Shown here piece by piece: positions 47,999 through 56,738 of a stretch of 64,000 nt of DNA; position 1 is the stretch's first letter, and the number at the start of each line of letters is the position of its first letter. The stretch spans positions 16,663 through 80,662 of the IMG/VR virus record IMGVR_UViG_3300032214_001462. One strand, 5' to 3'. The notes under the pieces are model-generated. The model made no database searches and was not told where the DNA came from. It saw only the letters and a program-made list of their open reading frames with translations. The translations under genes and the position numbers were made by a program. The stretch comes from a virus.

Positions 47999-48750
47999 GG
48001 CCTATTCGTTAAAGGAACAAGGATTTCTGGGAACGGGTCAGTGTCTTGGTGCTCTCTTGCCCATACGGTTTTCCATTCTGACAGTGAATGATCATGGACC
48101 GTTGAGTAGTAGGCGTCATCCCCTGGCTCCAGGATAATCTCAAATTCATCAGTTTGCGTCTCTTGTAAGCACATACTCCCATCATTGTCTTCCAATTGAA
48201 ACAAAGATTGATTGTGTGGGAATTCAATAACAAGAGCTACGTGGTAATTAATTGGTTCATTGCGTGTAGAAGAAACGCAAATCAGATAGCTGCCTGCGCC
48301 AAGCGGATAGTAACGTTCATCGCCACGGTCAAGCCTAATTTGGTCGAATTGGTTATATAGATCTGATTGGGTATGCATCACCGTATTTAAATACGGGAAA
48401 TAAACAAACCCCTCTGAATCTATGCGTATTGAGTCAGCATCAAAAATTGAGTTTCCTTCAATTGGATTCTTGTTCAAGTCATAGGCAGACACTTGAATGT
48501 ACTGAGGTCTCGGCGGACCCTTCGTTACAATAATCCAAGCCGGTTGCTCAATGTTGATCTGGAACCAGTGGTTGTAAGTACCGCCGCCATAACCACCATT
48601 TGAGTTTTGATTGGTATCTGCGCGGCCAATAACTTTGTATTCAGGACCAAGGGATCCACTTAGATAGCGAATAGATGTTGAAGTAAAATTACCGAGCAGC
48701 AAAGGGTTGTCTTTTGTTCTTTGCCTTTGCGTTAGCTGGTTTCTTGACAT
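47995..48750 (-). CDS. Virion structural protein candidate
   Basis: A 251-residue protein starting MSRNQLTQRQRTKDNPLLLG. It is strand-rich, with NHWFQINIEQPAWIIVTKGP and YPLGAGSYLICVSSTRN, which look like repeated jelly-roll-type domains of virion appendages. It overlaps the end of the HNH-like gene by 19 bases. No exact family recognised. Confidence 0.55.
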   Translation of the reverse strand: MSRNQLTQRQRTKDNPLLLGNFTSTSIRYLSGSLGPEYKVIGRADTNQNSNGGYGGGTYNHWFQINIEQPAWIIVTKGPPRPQYIQVSAYDLNKNPIEGNSIFDADSIRIDSEGFVYFPYLNTVMHTQSDLYNQFDQIRLDRGDERYYPLGAGSYLICVSSTRNEPINYHVALVIEFPHNQSLFQLEDNDGSMCLQETQTDEFEIILEPGDDAYYSTVHDHSLSEWKTVWAREHQDTDPFPEILVPLTNRP

Positions 48751-49448
48751 TCTATCTCGTAACACTGCTGATATTGATCATCATAAACCCGGCAATTCTG
48801 ATGCACCAAGGGATGTTGAATCGTTTGCTTGCGTCCACGATCCCTAAGGATCCTGATCTGGGTCTCATTTGAGATGCTTGCAAACTGCATCAGCTTTTCT
48901 GGTTTGAATTCGTAGTCAAATGGGCTGATGCTGGCAGGAGGAAATAAACGATTCCAGTTTGAGACCAGGTGTAAAGGGTTGAGACAAGTTTTGTTTCCGC
49001 ATACACGTGTTACGAACAGAGTGCCCACGTCTCCCCACGCGCATTGGTAGATGGCTTTGTGTGCGGTGACATTCGTTGCCTTATCCCTGGTGTAAAGGGA
49101 CCTATAGGAAGGCATGCGGATACGCTTTTCCGTTAGTTCAGGCGCCTCCCAGCAGTCTTCAAAGGGACCAACCTGGATCTTGGCCCACAGCTCCGCATAC
49201 CTGCCTTTGTAGTCCTTGTGCAGGTAGTTCAGGTCAAACCCACAGATGTTGTCGCGGATCCTGGTGGCGCAGTGGTAGCACCAGTGACCATCAAGAGAAC
49301 GGATGGTATGGCCATGGGCGCAGGGATAACCCTCATACAGGCCTTCCCGCGTCAGCTCGTCACCAGAGAGGGCATCAACGTCTGGAACATGACGGAAAAT
49401 ATCGTGCTCCTTTACCAGGTTTGCAATCTTTTTGGGGATATTTGCCAT
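48732..49448 (-). CDS. HNH-like protein with zinc-binding cysteines
   Basis: A 238-residue protein. Residues 43-60 contain a C-x-H...C-x-x-C zinc motif (GHTIRSLDGHWCYHCATRIR). Residues 125-160 (TAHKAIYQCAWGDVGTLFVT, then CGNKTCLNPLHL) are the HNH fold seen in phage HNH proteins. However, the usual catalytic His before the Cys pair (as in H-x-C) is replaced by Arg (TRVCGN). It may therefore be a DNA-binding relative without cleavage. Confidence 0.65.
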   Translation of the reverse strand: MANIPKKIANLVKEHDIFRHVPDVDALSGDELTREGLYEGYPCAHGHTIRSLDGHWCYHCATRIRDNICGFDLNYLHKDYKGRYAELWAKIQVGPFEDCWEAPELTEKRIRMPSYRSLYTRDKATNVTAHKAIYQCAWGDVGTLFVTRVCGNKTCLNPLHLVSNWNRLFPPASISPFDYEFKPEKLMQFASISNETQIRILRDRGRKQTIQHPLVHQNCRVYDDQYQQCYEIECQETS

Positions 49449-49751
49449 GAATTGGAATCAGCTTGCCTGCTAGTAGGGCGGACTTTCCGACTTTACCCCC
49501 TATTTCATCTTTATTCTAAGAGGGGTCATACATTTCGAGGGTCTAGCCTGTATGGTTTTCTCATACTGAGACCAAATAAGTCTCATAAGACAGTAATCAA
49601 TACACCTTGCACCCCCAAAATGTATGCCCCTCGTACGATTAAAGATAAAACGACCCCCAAAGTCGGAAAGTCCGACCAAAGTCCGACCGTTCTTCCCCTT
49701 ATCCACAACCAAACCGTGTCTCCCCTGGTACAAGCGAGACCAAAAGTCCAC
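49449..49751. promoter_or_regulatory. Gap with a long-range inverted repeat
   Basis: No convincing gene. GACTTTCCGACTTT (49481-49494) and its exact complement AAAGTCGGAAAGTC (49659-49672) are 164 bases apart, and further AAGTCCGACC copies follow at about 49678-49688. On the minus strand TAGAAT and AATAAAG near 49512-49522 are possible -10 elements for the HNH-like gene. Confidence 0.4.
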
Positions 49752-49778
49752 AAAAAAGCCCCCGCAGAAGCGGAGGCT
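49752..49778 (-). terminator. Rho-independent terminator after the glycosyltransferase
   Basis: On the minus strand, arms AGCCTCCGC and GCGGGGGCT flank a TTCT loop and are followed by six T residues. It lies 25 bases after the stop of 49803-51071. Confidence 0.85.
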
Positions 49779-49802
49779 GGACTCGTTGTCTCCGGTGACA
49801 GC

Positions 49803-51071
49803 TTATACGGAAACGGCGAGCACTTCCTTGCGGTGACTCTTTTTCTTTTTCTTAGGGCCAGGAGGCTTGACTGGCAGCTCATGGCTTACCTCCTTCATCA
49901 CGTCCTCAAAGATGCCGCCAAACTGAGACGCAACCGTGTCCCATGAGAACTGTTCATCCGTAACACGCTTGTAGCAGGCCTCACCAACCTCTTCGCGAAG
50001 CTTGGAATCCTGGTACAGATCGTTCAAGATTTCAGTGAGGTGATTTGCAGATGGGCATGGCATCTCGCGTGCGTAGTTAACGTCCACATCAACGTGGTCG
50101 CAGCGGATCAGTTCACCGCAGCCCTCAAAAATCTCTTTGCATGATGTGTGGTTAGGCACTACTTGCGGCACCTTGCAGGCTGCGTGCTCAAAGTTAACGA
50201 GTCCCCAGCCCTCACCTTTACAAGTGTTGACACCTACATCACAAGCGTTGTAGATCGTGTTAAGCATTTCCACATCTACATTCGGAGGACCTTCCGTTTG
50301 CGTGGTCATAATGATGCGGCCATTTGGATCTAGACCAACCTTGGACATCTCTCGGCCAAAGACACCCATCACATCCCAGCCTTGGTCCTTCATTCCCATG
50401 TGCAGGTAAAGACGTGCATCAGGCTTATCGACAGCAAACTGAGCAAATGCCTGGATCGTGATATCAATCCGCTTACGGAATTGATTGCGATTCCCGTTGA
50501 AGACAATGAATAGGTCTTCCGACAAACCAAGAGCACGGCGACACTCTGCCTTGTCCTTGGGATAGAACTGACCAGGTGTTACGCCATGGGGGATGACGGC
50601 GATTGGGTTGCGAATGCCGCCCCTTACAAATTCGTGCGCACCAAATTCTGTATAAGAAACGATTGCATCCCAGTCATTGGCGGTCTCTGCTAAGCAGCCA
50701 ATCCAGCCATAGGAATCCATTGGGGCGTAACCAATGAATTTAAACTTGCCCTGCTTGTGAAGGTCTTGGATCTGCTGGTACTGCGTATTAATGATCCACA
50801 TGTCATTAATCGTGAAGACAATATCCGGCTGTTCACGCTCAACGACCTCTCGAATGCGCTGCTCACCAAAGGGCGCCGTCTGGAATCGATTAGAGGAAGG
50901 ATAAATTTTGAAGTCATCTTGCTGCTTACATGGATCACCCCACCAGTTATGGCCAAGAACTACGATTTCAAAGTCATCTTTCAATCGGGCGAGCACATTT
51001 TCAGTGACACGTGCAAAGCCAGTCATGGCTACGATGTCACCACACCATAAAATCTTTGTCTTTTTAGTCAC
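49803..51071 (-). CDS. GT4-type glycosyltransferase
   Basis: A 422-residue GT-B fold enzyme. The N-terminal domain has ILWCGDIVAMTGFARVTENV and PHGVTPGQFYPKDK (about residue 163-176). The C-terminal domain has the nucleotide-sugar motif CKGEGWGLVNFEHA (about residue 283) with the usual E-x7-E spacing. It transfers a sugar from an activated donor; the acceptor is unknown (virion protein, DNA or host surface). The last 20 residues are basic. Confidence 0.85.
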   Translation of the reverse strand: MTKKTKILWCGDIVAMTGFARVTENVLARLKDDFEIVVLGHNWWGDPCKQQDDFKIYPSSNRFQTAPFGEQRIREVVEREQPDIVFTINDMWIINTQYQQIQDLHKQGKFKFIGYAPMDSYGWIGCLAETANDWDAIVSYTEFGAHEFVRGGIRNPIAVIPHGVTPGQFYPKDKAECRRALGLSEDLFIVFNGNRNQFRKRIDITIQAFAQFAVDKPDARLYLHMGMKDQGWDVMGVFGREMSKVGLDPNGRIIMTTQTEGPPNVDVEMLNTIYNACDVGVNTCKGEGWGLVNFEHAACKVPQVVPNHTSCKEIFEGCGELIRCDHVDVDVNYAREMPCPSANHLTEILNDLYQDSKLREEVGEACYKRVTDEQFSWDTVASQFGGIFEDVMKEVSHELPVKPPGPKKKKKSHRKEVLAVSV

Positions 51072-51096
51072 AGTTAATTAGATATTCTCGGATTAA

Positions 51097-51456
51097 CTAT
51101 ACACAAACTTTAGGAGTGATTGAGCGTGTTATCTCTTTTTCTTCTACAGTAGTTGCCTTTAGTTTTTCACTTAAGAACCTAGCTGCCTTGTGGGTTTGTG
51201 TTGTATCGCCACACGTATAAAGATCAATTGCGCAATAACCCATCTCAGGCCAGCTATGAACAGATGCATGGGATTCAGCCAGAAGTGCAAGCAGGGTCAC
51301 GCCTTGCGGCTTGAACTTCTCACCAAAAATTCGCAGGATGGTCGCTTTTGCCATCACAAGAGAAGCTTCAAGTAATCGTTGAAGCTCCTCGTAATCATCA
51401 AGGATCTCTGGATCACAACCGTAGAGATCCAAAATGAGATGGCGGCCGTTGCTCAC
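51097..51456 (-). CDS. speD: S-adenosylmethionine decarboxylase proenzyme
   Basis: A 119-residue protein with the SpeD signature: LAESHASVHSWPEMGYCAID followed by LYTCGD. The Glu-Ser bond is the self-cleavage site that makes the pyruvoyl group; His and the later Cys are catalytic. It makes decarboxylated AdoMet for spermidine synthesis. The gene is known as a host-derived gene in cyanophages. It overlaps the end of the primase-helicase gene (ATGA). Confidence 0.88.
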   Translation of the reverse strand: MSNGRHLILDLYGCDPEILDDYEELQRLLEASLVMAKATILRIFGEKFKPQGVTLLALLAESHASVHSWPEMGYCAIDLYTCGDTTQTHKAARFLSEKLKATTVEEKEITRSITPKVCV

Positions 51457-54089
51457 ATGTCTAACGCGTTTTCATCCATTATCTCATCCGTAGTTGTTAC
51501 TATCGTGGATCCGTAAAACTCTTTATATTTCTCCGGATTCGCCGCTACTTCAACAATGGATGGATAGCCATCGTACTTCGTTTCATTTGCTTCCCTGACA
51601 GATGCATTAATGATGCGAAGTCCTTTGCTGTTCTTGACGCCATAGACATTGATCTTCAACTGATGACGGCAGATGTCAAGGAATAGTGGCTCAAAGCGAC
51701 CACGCGACATGATGCCGACATTACAACTACGGCAAAATTCAGCGTAGCTTGCATACAACCACTTGTTCCAGTTTGTGTAGTAACCAGAGCCACCACCAGC
51801 CTGGACCTTACAGAAACCAACAGGTGTAGAAGTACCTGGATCAAAAATTACTTTGTGATCCATCCAATCAAGCAGTGGATTAGAGCGCAGGCTTTGCGTC
51901 TTCTCATACTTCTGGAAGAAGCTGACGTTCTTACCCGTTTCCATCAGATAAGAGCGCATGTCATCTTCTGACATATCAAGAAGCCAGTTCACAAGACCAG
52001 GCAGCAAAGGAGCAAACACACCTTGTGGATTGCCCTTAGCGTCAAACTTGATCAATTCTTTTTGATCTGCCTGCCCTCCTTGGAATGGCCTATCGAAAGG
52101 AATTGTGAGACGACGACGTGCCAGTCCAGATGTGTAATCTGTCGACTGAATTGCTTCATTGGCAGTAATCATTACCATTCCGTGGTACTGGAATGGATCT
52201 TGTCCTTCACTTTGATACTTGCGTTCCGAGCGGATCCAATCATTACCGGTGATAGCTTTCAGTTTTGATACCGAGCCACCCCAACGATCTGCATCCTGGA
52301 ACAGCAAAAGTTTTTTACCCATGTAACTAGCGGCTTCAAACCTGTTCTTCTCAAGATTTTCAAAGTCAGTTGAATAGGTGTTTTGCTTACCGACCAGTGC
52401 TACTGCCAGGTTTGCGTAGGTAGATTTACCTGATTTACCAGGGCCTACGATCTCTACAAATTTTTGAATTTCGTAGCGACCAAGCAGTGTGGCACGCAAC
52501 CAAGCACGTAGCACTTGAGCACGATGCCAGCTGTCATGTTGAGTGTGCTTGAGCCAGATGATGATGTCTTCACATGTAGCCGATGGGTTGTATTCATATG
52601 GCATCTGTTGAGTCAGGTATAACTCACGGTCAAAATGAAGCAACTCCCTTGCCTTTACATCTAATACACCATTGGTGAACAGCAGGTAGTCAGAGCCGTC
52701 ATACCACTCATCAAATGGGATGATCGATTGCAATTGTGCGTACACATCATTCATCAGGTTCGTGCTAAACCCTTTGAAATTTTCCTCTGTATCGACCAAA
52801 ACCTTAAGTTTTTCCCGAATATCACCAAGCATTTCAATCTTGGTCATCGGTTCCCACAATCCTTTCCTGTAGTTGTAAGCAAAGAACTGGTTGTGGGGTT
52901 GACTGTAGCGGAGATTGCCTGTATACATGGCGAACACACGATCCGCCACGACATCAGATGAGAGCTTCTTTGGTTCCTCTTGGTCTGATTTGCGCTTTGT
53001 TTTTTCCCCAAGCATCTGTTGCTTTGTATTCCAACCCTCAATCATTAACGGAGTGCCGCTCTTTTGGGTATTCGCCATTTGTTTTAGATCCGAATCAATC
53101 TGCTTTGCCAATTCCGCAATATGCTCCAGTGTCTCATCATCAACATTCATCGCAAGATGCTCCTTGGATTCGCGCCATCCATTTTCCTGGGCGATATGAA
53201 TCAGAGAGCCAATACCACGACCACCATTGCGACTAAAAGAAAGCCAGCGTTTATGGCATTCCCCTTCTCGATATTTAGCCGACTGCTGGGACCAAGCATC
53301 CCACTCATCAAGTAGGGACTCATCCAATGAGTGTAGGGATTGCCCCACTGTGATCCAGATGTCGTAGTCATCACAAGCATCTGCGGGCATACCCCACATT
53401 GCTTCTTTAGCACGTTGGATATCACGGTCAAGATCAACTTCCATTTGGACGACAGAACCAGCTGTCACCATGCGTGTTATTTCACGCGCCGGCTTACCCT
53501 GCTTGACATTTTTATTGATGATGCCATTGAGTAACCAATCTGGAAATTCTGGCAGCTTATCAACCCACTCGAAACCAAGCCCTTCTCCCGTGTAATAGCC
53601 TTCAGTTTCTGGATGCACACCCATCAATACACCCTGGTGCCGCTTCCAAAGAATTTCAAGTTTTTCTTTGTTTTGCTCGCCGTGCCAGGTGTACTTATTA
53701 CGCAGAAAATGCTTGTGTTTATCGCGGGCTAACTTGTATAGCTTGCGTTCGCGCCCAACTTTACCGCTGAAAATAGTGAGAGTAGGCGGCAGTGCCTCTT
53801 GTAACGGCAGCTCACTCAGTTGTTCGACCAGTGGATAAACACTTGGACCATCAATATCAACCCAAATCAAGCCATAAGGATGGTTGTAGACTGGCCCGCC
53901 CAGCAGACCGATTGCCCTACAATCACCTGTTGTTAATTCCTCTTCTATTTCTTTAACACTAAATGGCTTGTTCTGCCAGCCTTGTACGTATGGATCTTTA
54001 TTTGCACCCAGTGGCGTCAGCGGCCAATCAATGGGAAGAAATTCAAGACGGATTTCACCAGGCTTTAGGGCGTATTGGTTTTGCGTCAT
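51453..54089 (-). CDS. Prim-pol / superfamily 3 helicase
   Basis: An 878-residue replication protein. The N-terminal part (WPLTPLGANKDPYVQGWQNK; LIWVDIDGPSVY with the D-x-D metal motif near residue 76) is an archaeal-type primase-polymerase domain. The C-terminal part is an SF3/D5-type helicase with Walker A GPGKSGKS (about residue 548), Walker B LLLFQDADRWGG and a sensor region KLKAITGNDWIRSERK. It would prime and unwind phage DNA, together with the SSB at 3034. Confidence 0.88.
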   Translation of the reverse strand: MTQNQYALKPGEIRLEFLPIDWPLTPLGANKDPYVQGWQNKPFSVKEIEEELTTGDCRAIGLLGGPVYNHPYGLIWVDIDGPSVYPLVEQLSELPLQEALPPTLTIFSGKVGRERKLYKLARDKHKHFLRNKYTWHGEQNKEKLEILWKRHQGVLMGVHPETEGYYTGEGLGFEWVDKLPEFPDWLLNGIINKNVKQGKPAREITRMVTAGSVVQMEVDLDRDIQRAKEAMWGMPADACDDYDIWITVGQSLHSLDESLLDEWDAWSQQSAKYREGECHKRWLSFSRNGGRGIGSLIHIAQENGWRESKEHLAMNVDDETLEHIAELAKQIDSDLKQMANTQKSGTPLMIEGWNTKQQMLGEKTKRKSDQEEPKKLSSDVVADRVFAMYTGNLRYSQPHNQFFAYNYRKGLWEPMTKIEMLGDIREKLKVLVDTEENFKGFSTNLMNDVYAQLQSIIPFDEWYDGSDYLLFTNGVLDVKARELLHFDRELYLTQQMPYEYNPSATCEDIIIWLKHTQHDSWHRAQVLRAWLRATLLGRYEIQKFVEIVGPGKSGKSTYANLAVALVGKQNTYSTDFENLEKNRFEAASYMGKKLLLFQDADRWGGSVSKLKAITGNDWIRSERKYQSEGQDPFQYHGMVMITANEAIQSTDYTSGLARRRLTIPFDRPFQGGQADQKELIKFDAKGNPQGVFAPLLPGLVNWLLDMSEDDMRSYLMETGKNVSFFQKYEKTQSLRSNPLLDWMDHKVIFDPGTSTPVGFCKVQAGGGSGYYTNWNKWLYASYAEFCRSCNVGIMSRGRFEPLFLDICRHQLKINVYGVKNSKGLRIINASVREANETKYDGYPSIVEVAANPEKYKEFYGSTIVTTTDEIMDENALDM

Positions 54090-54274
54090 TGGTCTTGCGA
54101 GCAGTCTTCTACGGTTACTTTAAAGTTTTTATCAGGGAAAGAGCCTTCTTTTAAAAGAAGATATGCATGTAGATGCATTGTTGTGGGCAGATAAAAACAG
54201 TCCCCGTCTGCCGCATTCATCATGCGACTCATGAGACTATTCATCCACTCACCCGTGCAGACATTGATGTCCAT
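54086..54274 (-). CDS. 62-residue protein
   Basis: A small protein starting MDINVCTGEWMNSLMSRMMN, with a strand-rich centre (DGDCFYLPTTMHLHAYLLLK). Its stop overlaps the start of the primase-helicase gene, so it is co-translated with it. No family recognised. Confidence 0.5.
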   Translation of the reverse strand: MDINVCTGEWMNSLMSRMMNAADGDCFYLPTTMHLHAYLLLKEGSFPDKNFKVTVEDCSQDQ

Positions 54275-54383
54275 GGTGAGGGCTCAGTTGTGTTCCCTTT
54301 ATCCTACGCGGACCAATCTGTGAAGGGCATCAAGAGATCGTTAAAATCTTGGAGTCTTGCAAGACGCAACTCAACACAGTGGT

Positions 54384-54530
54384 TTACCTATCTTTGTTTT
54401 CAAAATCTTTCATGATTGTTTGATAAATCTCGAGAGCATCTTTATTTTTTGCTGCTGCTTGCTCAACTGCAATTTGCCATGCGATGCGCTTGCGAGCTTC
54501 TTTTTTATTACTTGAATCGCAGTTTTTCAT
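54384..54530 (-). CDS. 48-residue helical protein
   Basis: A short frame beginning MKNCDSSNKKEARKRIAWQI and continuing as one long basic helix to the end (DALEIYQTIMKDFENKDR). It fits before the primase-helicase unit. No family recognised. The 109-base gap to 54274 has no clear gene. Confidence 0.5.
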   Translation of the reverse strand: MKNCDSSNKKEARKRIAWQIAVEQAAAKNKDALEIYQTIMKDFENKDR

Positions 54531-54598
54531 CGCTTAAATAGATACTTTCTATCATGCTTGTCAGATGTAGACTGTAAAAGTAGGCAACAAAATGAAAA

Positions 54599-55252
54599 AT
54601 GGTTTCACCACGTCCTCGCTCAGGTAGAGATCCTCAAGAAGCAGCAAAGAGAAAAGAAGCAGTAGAAAAGCTAAAGCTTAAGAAAAAAGTTCCAGGGAAA
54701 GCGCCAAGTGATGAGTCTCGCGCAGCAATTCGCAAAGCTGCGCAAGAAAAAATTGAAGCTGCTAGAAAAGATAAGGCAGGTCCCAAAAGGGTCCCACGGG
54801 AAGAGATGATTGGTAACCGTAAAAAGCCTGAATCTGCAAATAAACCAGTAGGAAGGCCCGTTATTAAACCAGAGAAAAAACCTGCAGACCCCAATCAAAC
54901 TCCCAAAACAAACGATTACATTATCACTGAACGCGCCGAGAACTTTGGCATTTATCCTAATCAACCAGCTGTAATTCCACCCGACAAGCCAATTATTATA
55001 GCAGGTTATGCACCACAAAAACAAGGTCCTGTACCTCCAATGCAAAAACAAGGTCCTGTACCTCCAATGCAAAAGCAGGGTCCTGTTTCACCGATGCAAA
55101 TGATGCAAGGCATGGGACAAGCTAGTCCCAGTATGGCGCAACCTGGTCCTGCACAACGCGCAAATGCACAGCAATTACAAGCACGTGCTCAACAACTGCA
55201 AGCACGTTTAAATGCTGCCCGTGGTCAAGGTGGCCAACCTCGCTTCCGTTGA
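54599..55252 (+). CDS. Basic, Pro/Gln-rich protein with short repeats
   Basis: A 217-residue protein. The first 100 residues are very basic (Lys/Arg/Ala) and probably bind nucleic acid or the capsid interior. Residues about 140-165 hold three copies of QKQGPV(P/S)PM, encoded by 27-base DNA repeats. The end is a Gln/Ala coiled-coil stretch (QQLQARAQQLQARLNAARGQ). No family recognised. Confidence 0.5.
   Translation: MVSPRPRSGRDPQEAAKRKEAVEKLKLKKKVPGKAPSDESRAAIRKAAQEKIEAARKDKAGPKRVPREEMIGNRKKPESANKPVGRPVIKPEKKPADPNQTPKTNDYIITERAENFGIYPNQPAVIPPDKPIIIAGYAPQKQGPVPPMQKQGPVPPMQKQGPVSPMQMMQGMGQASPSMAQPGPAQRANAQQLQARAQQLQARLNAARGQGGQPRFR
55017..55097 (+). repeat. Three 27-base direct repeats inside a gene
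   Basis: Three tandem copies of a unit containing AAGGTCCTGTACCTCCAATG, the third diverged, encode the QKQGPVPPM repeats. Copies one and two are nearly identical in DNA, suggesting recent expansion. Confidence 0.8.
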
Positions 55253-55256
55253 TTTT

Positions 55257-55508
55257 TTATTCATCTAACCAAGGAGCTCTTAGCCGCATCTCACCACCCA
55301 GTTGTTGAGATTCACCAGTCTGGAGCTCAGGATCAATAGGCTTCTCGCTATAGAGGGGCCTATTTTTTTCCTCTAATTCACGTTCAGCTTCCCATTGGTT
55401 TTCCCATTCGATCATTGTGAGCCGAGCCTTAAGCCTGGCTTCAAACCAAATTTTTTTCAGCCACTGAGTGACGGCTTTAATCACGTCGTTAAATAAGATC
55501 TGGATCAT
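55257..55508 (-). CDS. Small charged protein
   Basis: An 83-residue protein, one long basic-acidic helix (QWLKKIWFEARLKARLTMIE; NQWEAERELEEKN) and a polar end. It overlaps the end of the nuclease gene by 20 bases and may be its partner. No family recognised. Confidence 0.45.
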   Translation of the reverse strand: MIQILFNDVIKAVTQWLKKIWFEARLKARLTMIEWENQWEAERELEEKNRPLYSEKPIDPELQTGESQQLGGEMRLRAPWLDE

Positions 55509-56343
55509 ACTGATTACAATTTTCTATTTGTGTATAATATTCTTCAACAATTTTGTACCAATCTTCCCGAAGAGAGTCCAAAAAGCGACGAGAGATTTTA
55601 AAGATTTGTGTACGTACAGGCGTTGACACAAGAATTGCCGCCTGTTGCACAGTCATACCAAGAGTCTGTTCAATTGCGATGTCATATGCAGCGAGTTGCT
55701 TGCAGGTCTTTTTAAATTTCATATGACCACCAAGCAGATCCCTCCATTCCTGGGACCCCTTCTCCAAATCTTTTGGCCACTTACGGCTATATGGTTTGAC
55801 GCTAGTTTTTAGGTCGGCAAGCGTGAGTTTGTTATTAGCAACAGCGATAATGTCAGGAGCACCAGCCCAAGCCCTGCCTTCGTTATCACAACCCCAGACA
55901 CGAGCGACGTCATCAGCACCAATAGTGAAATCAAACTTATCGAGTACAGGAGACTCTGCCCAGAGAATTTCAGAAAACTGATCAAGAATTGGCGGCATAC
56001 CAGCCCAGAAATCTGAATATTCATCTTTGATGTCTGGATTTTTATTCCCTTTAAGGTATTGTTCCATTCCATAGTGGATGGCTGTACCCCTCTCAGCTGC
56101 TTGTTCTTTGACGCCTGGGTTTGCTTTCGACCACATTTCAAGCTTCCGCTTGTTTGCTTCGGAAGCTGTTTCACTAATGATTGTAGTTACGGACGGCGCA
56201 GGTCCAGTGGGTAACGGAGTTGTATAGTGACGTTTTCCGTTAAGCGTAATTCTGGCTGCGGTCCGATTAATCGACCGCATCATCTCTGGTTGCTCTTCCT
56301 TGGCCTTAATCCAAGGATCTGATGTATTCAGTTTAGCAACCAT
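55489..56343 (-). CDS. PD-(D/E)XK nuclease (RecB/Cas4-like)
   Basis: A 284-residue protein with the RecB-type nuclease motifs in order: AERGTAIHYGMEQYL (motif I, about residue 83), WAESPV (about 128), GAPDIIAVANNKLTLADLKT (catalytic Asp and the D-x-K motif, about 159-178) and CKQLAAYDIAI (motif QxxxY, about 215). It is probably an exonuclease in recombination or host DNA breakdown. Confidence 0.85.
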   Translation of the reverse strand: MVAKLNTSDPWIKAKEEQPEMMRSINRTAARITLNGKRHYTTPLPTGPAPSVTTIISETASEANKRKLEMWSKANPGVKEQAAERGTAIHYGMEQYLKGNKNPDIKDEYSDFWAGMPPILDQFSEILWAESPVLDKFDFTIGADDVARVWGCDNEGRAWAGAPDIIAVANNKLTLADLKTSVKPYSRKWPKDLEKGSQEWRDLLGGHMKFKKTCKQLAAYDIAIEQTLGMTVQQAAILVSTPVRTQIFKISRRFLDSLREDWYKIVEEYYTQIENCNQYDPDLI

Positions 56344-56394
56344 TGATGGTTTTGTATATTGCTGCTAACTTAACATATAAATCAAGTCTCTGTA
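56344..56394 (+). promoter_or_regulatory. Divergent promoter before the hli unit
   Basis: TATAAAT at 56376-56382, 12 bases before the ATG at 56395, matches the AT-rich hexamer used before many rightward genes. The sequence also serves as upstream region of the leftward nuclease gene. Confidence 0.45.
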
Positions 56395-56499
56395 ATGGAC
56401 GATTTTAACTACGCGATTGCTTCGATTCTTGGGGCTATGCTTGTAGTGATTGGCATGGATGCCTACCTGTTCTTCACAGAAGTAATGTCTCGGCAATGA
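56395..56499 (+). CDS. 34-residue single-pass membrane peptide
   Basis: A short frame encoding one hydrophobic helix (YAIASILGAMLVVIGMDAYL) with acidic N-terminal residues and a short basic end. The stop overlaps the ATG of the hli gene (ATGA). Size and layout are like small photosystem or cytochrome b6f subunits, but it does not match one that I know. It may be a partner of the Hli protein. Confidence 0.5.
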   Translation: MDDFNYAIASILGAMLVVIGMDAYLFFTEVMSRQ

Positions 56500-56738
56500 A
56501 CAAATTCCTACTTGGCATTCAAGGCTATGCCTCATGCCTGGGCTGGTTTCTGCCAGCCTTATGGAAATGGCTCCGGGAATCCGCACCAGATATCCAATTT
56601 TGGAAATGGCACACAAATTGGGGTGATCATTTTTGGTACGCCGAACGTGTCAACGGGCGTATTGCCATGCTGGCATTGACCTTTTTATTTATCTGGTGCT
56701 TAACACATGGCCTCAAACTTAACTCGTTTTTATTTTGA
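56496..56738 (+). CDS. hli: High-light-inducible protein
   Basis: An 80-residue protein with the chlorophyll-binding helix AERVNGRIAMLALTFLFIW: Glu50, Asn53, Arg55 and Met58 give the ExxNGRxAM motif of Hli/CAB proteins. The 30 preceding residues (ALWKWLRESAPDIQFWKWHT) are longer than in the usual host Hli. Hli proteins bind chlorophyll and carotenoid and protect photosystem II during light stress; phages carry them to keep photosynthesis going. Confidence 0.85.
   Translation: MNKFLLGIQGYASCLGWFLPALWKWLRESAPDIQFWKWHTNWGDHFWYAERVNGRIAMLALTFLFIWCLTHGLKLNSFLF

Noticed and set aside
49218-49946. Plus-strand frame of 242 codons between two leftward genes
   Set aside because: It runs antisense through the HNH-like gene start, a terminator and the end of the glycosyltransferase gene, and its product is compositionally odd. 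The terminator at 49752-49778 inside it argues against it.
54275-54383. Short 21-codon TTG frame (MRLARLQDFNDLLMPF) on the minus strand
   Set aside because: Too short, without ribosome site or coupling to neighbours.
55017-55097. Short regular repeats considered as a CRISPR array
   Set aside because: The repeats are tandem without spacers and are translated as part of a protein. No cas gene is present; the Cas4-like nuclease at 55489 is a RecB-type phage nuclease without CRISPR context.
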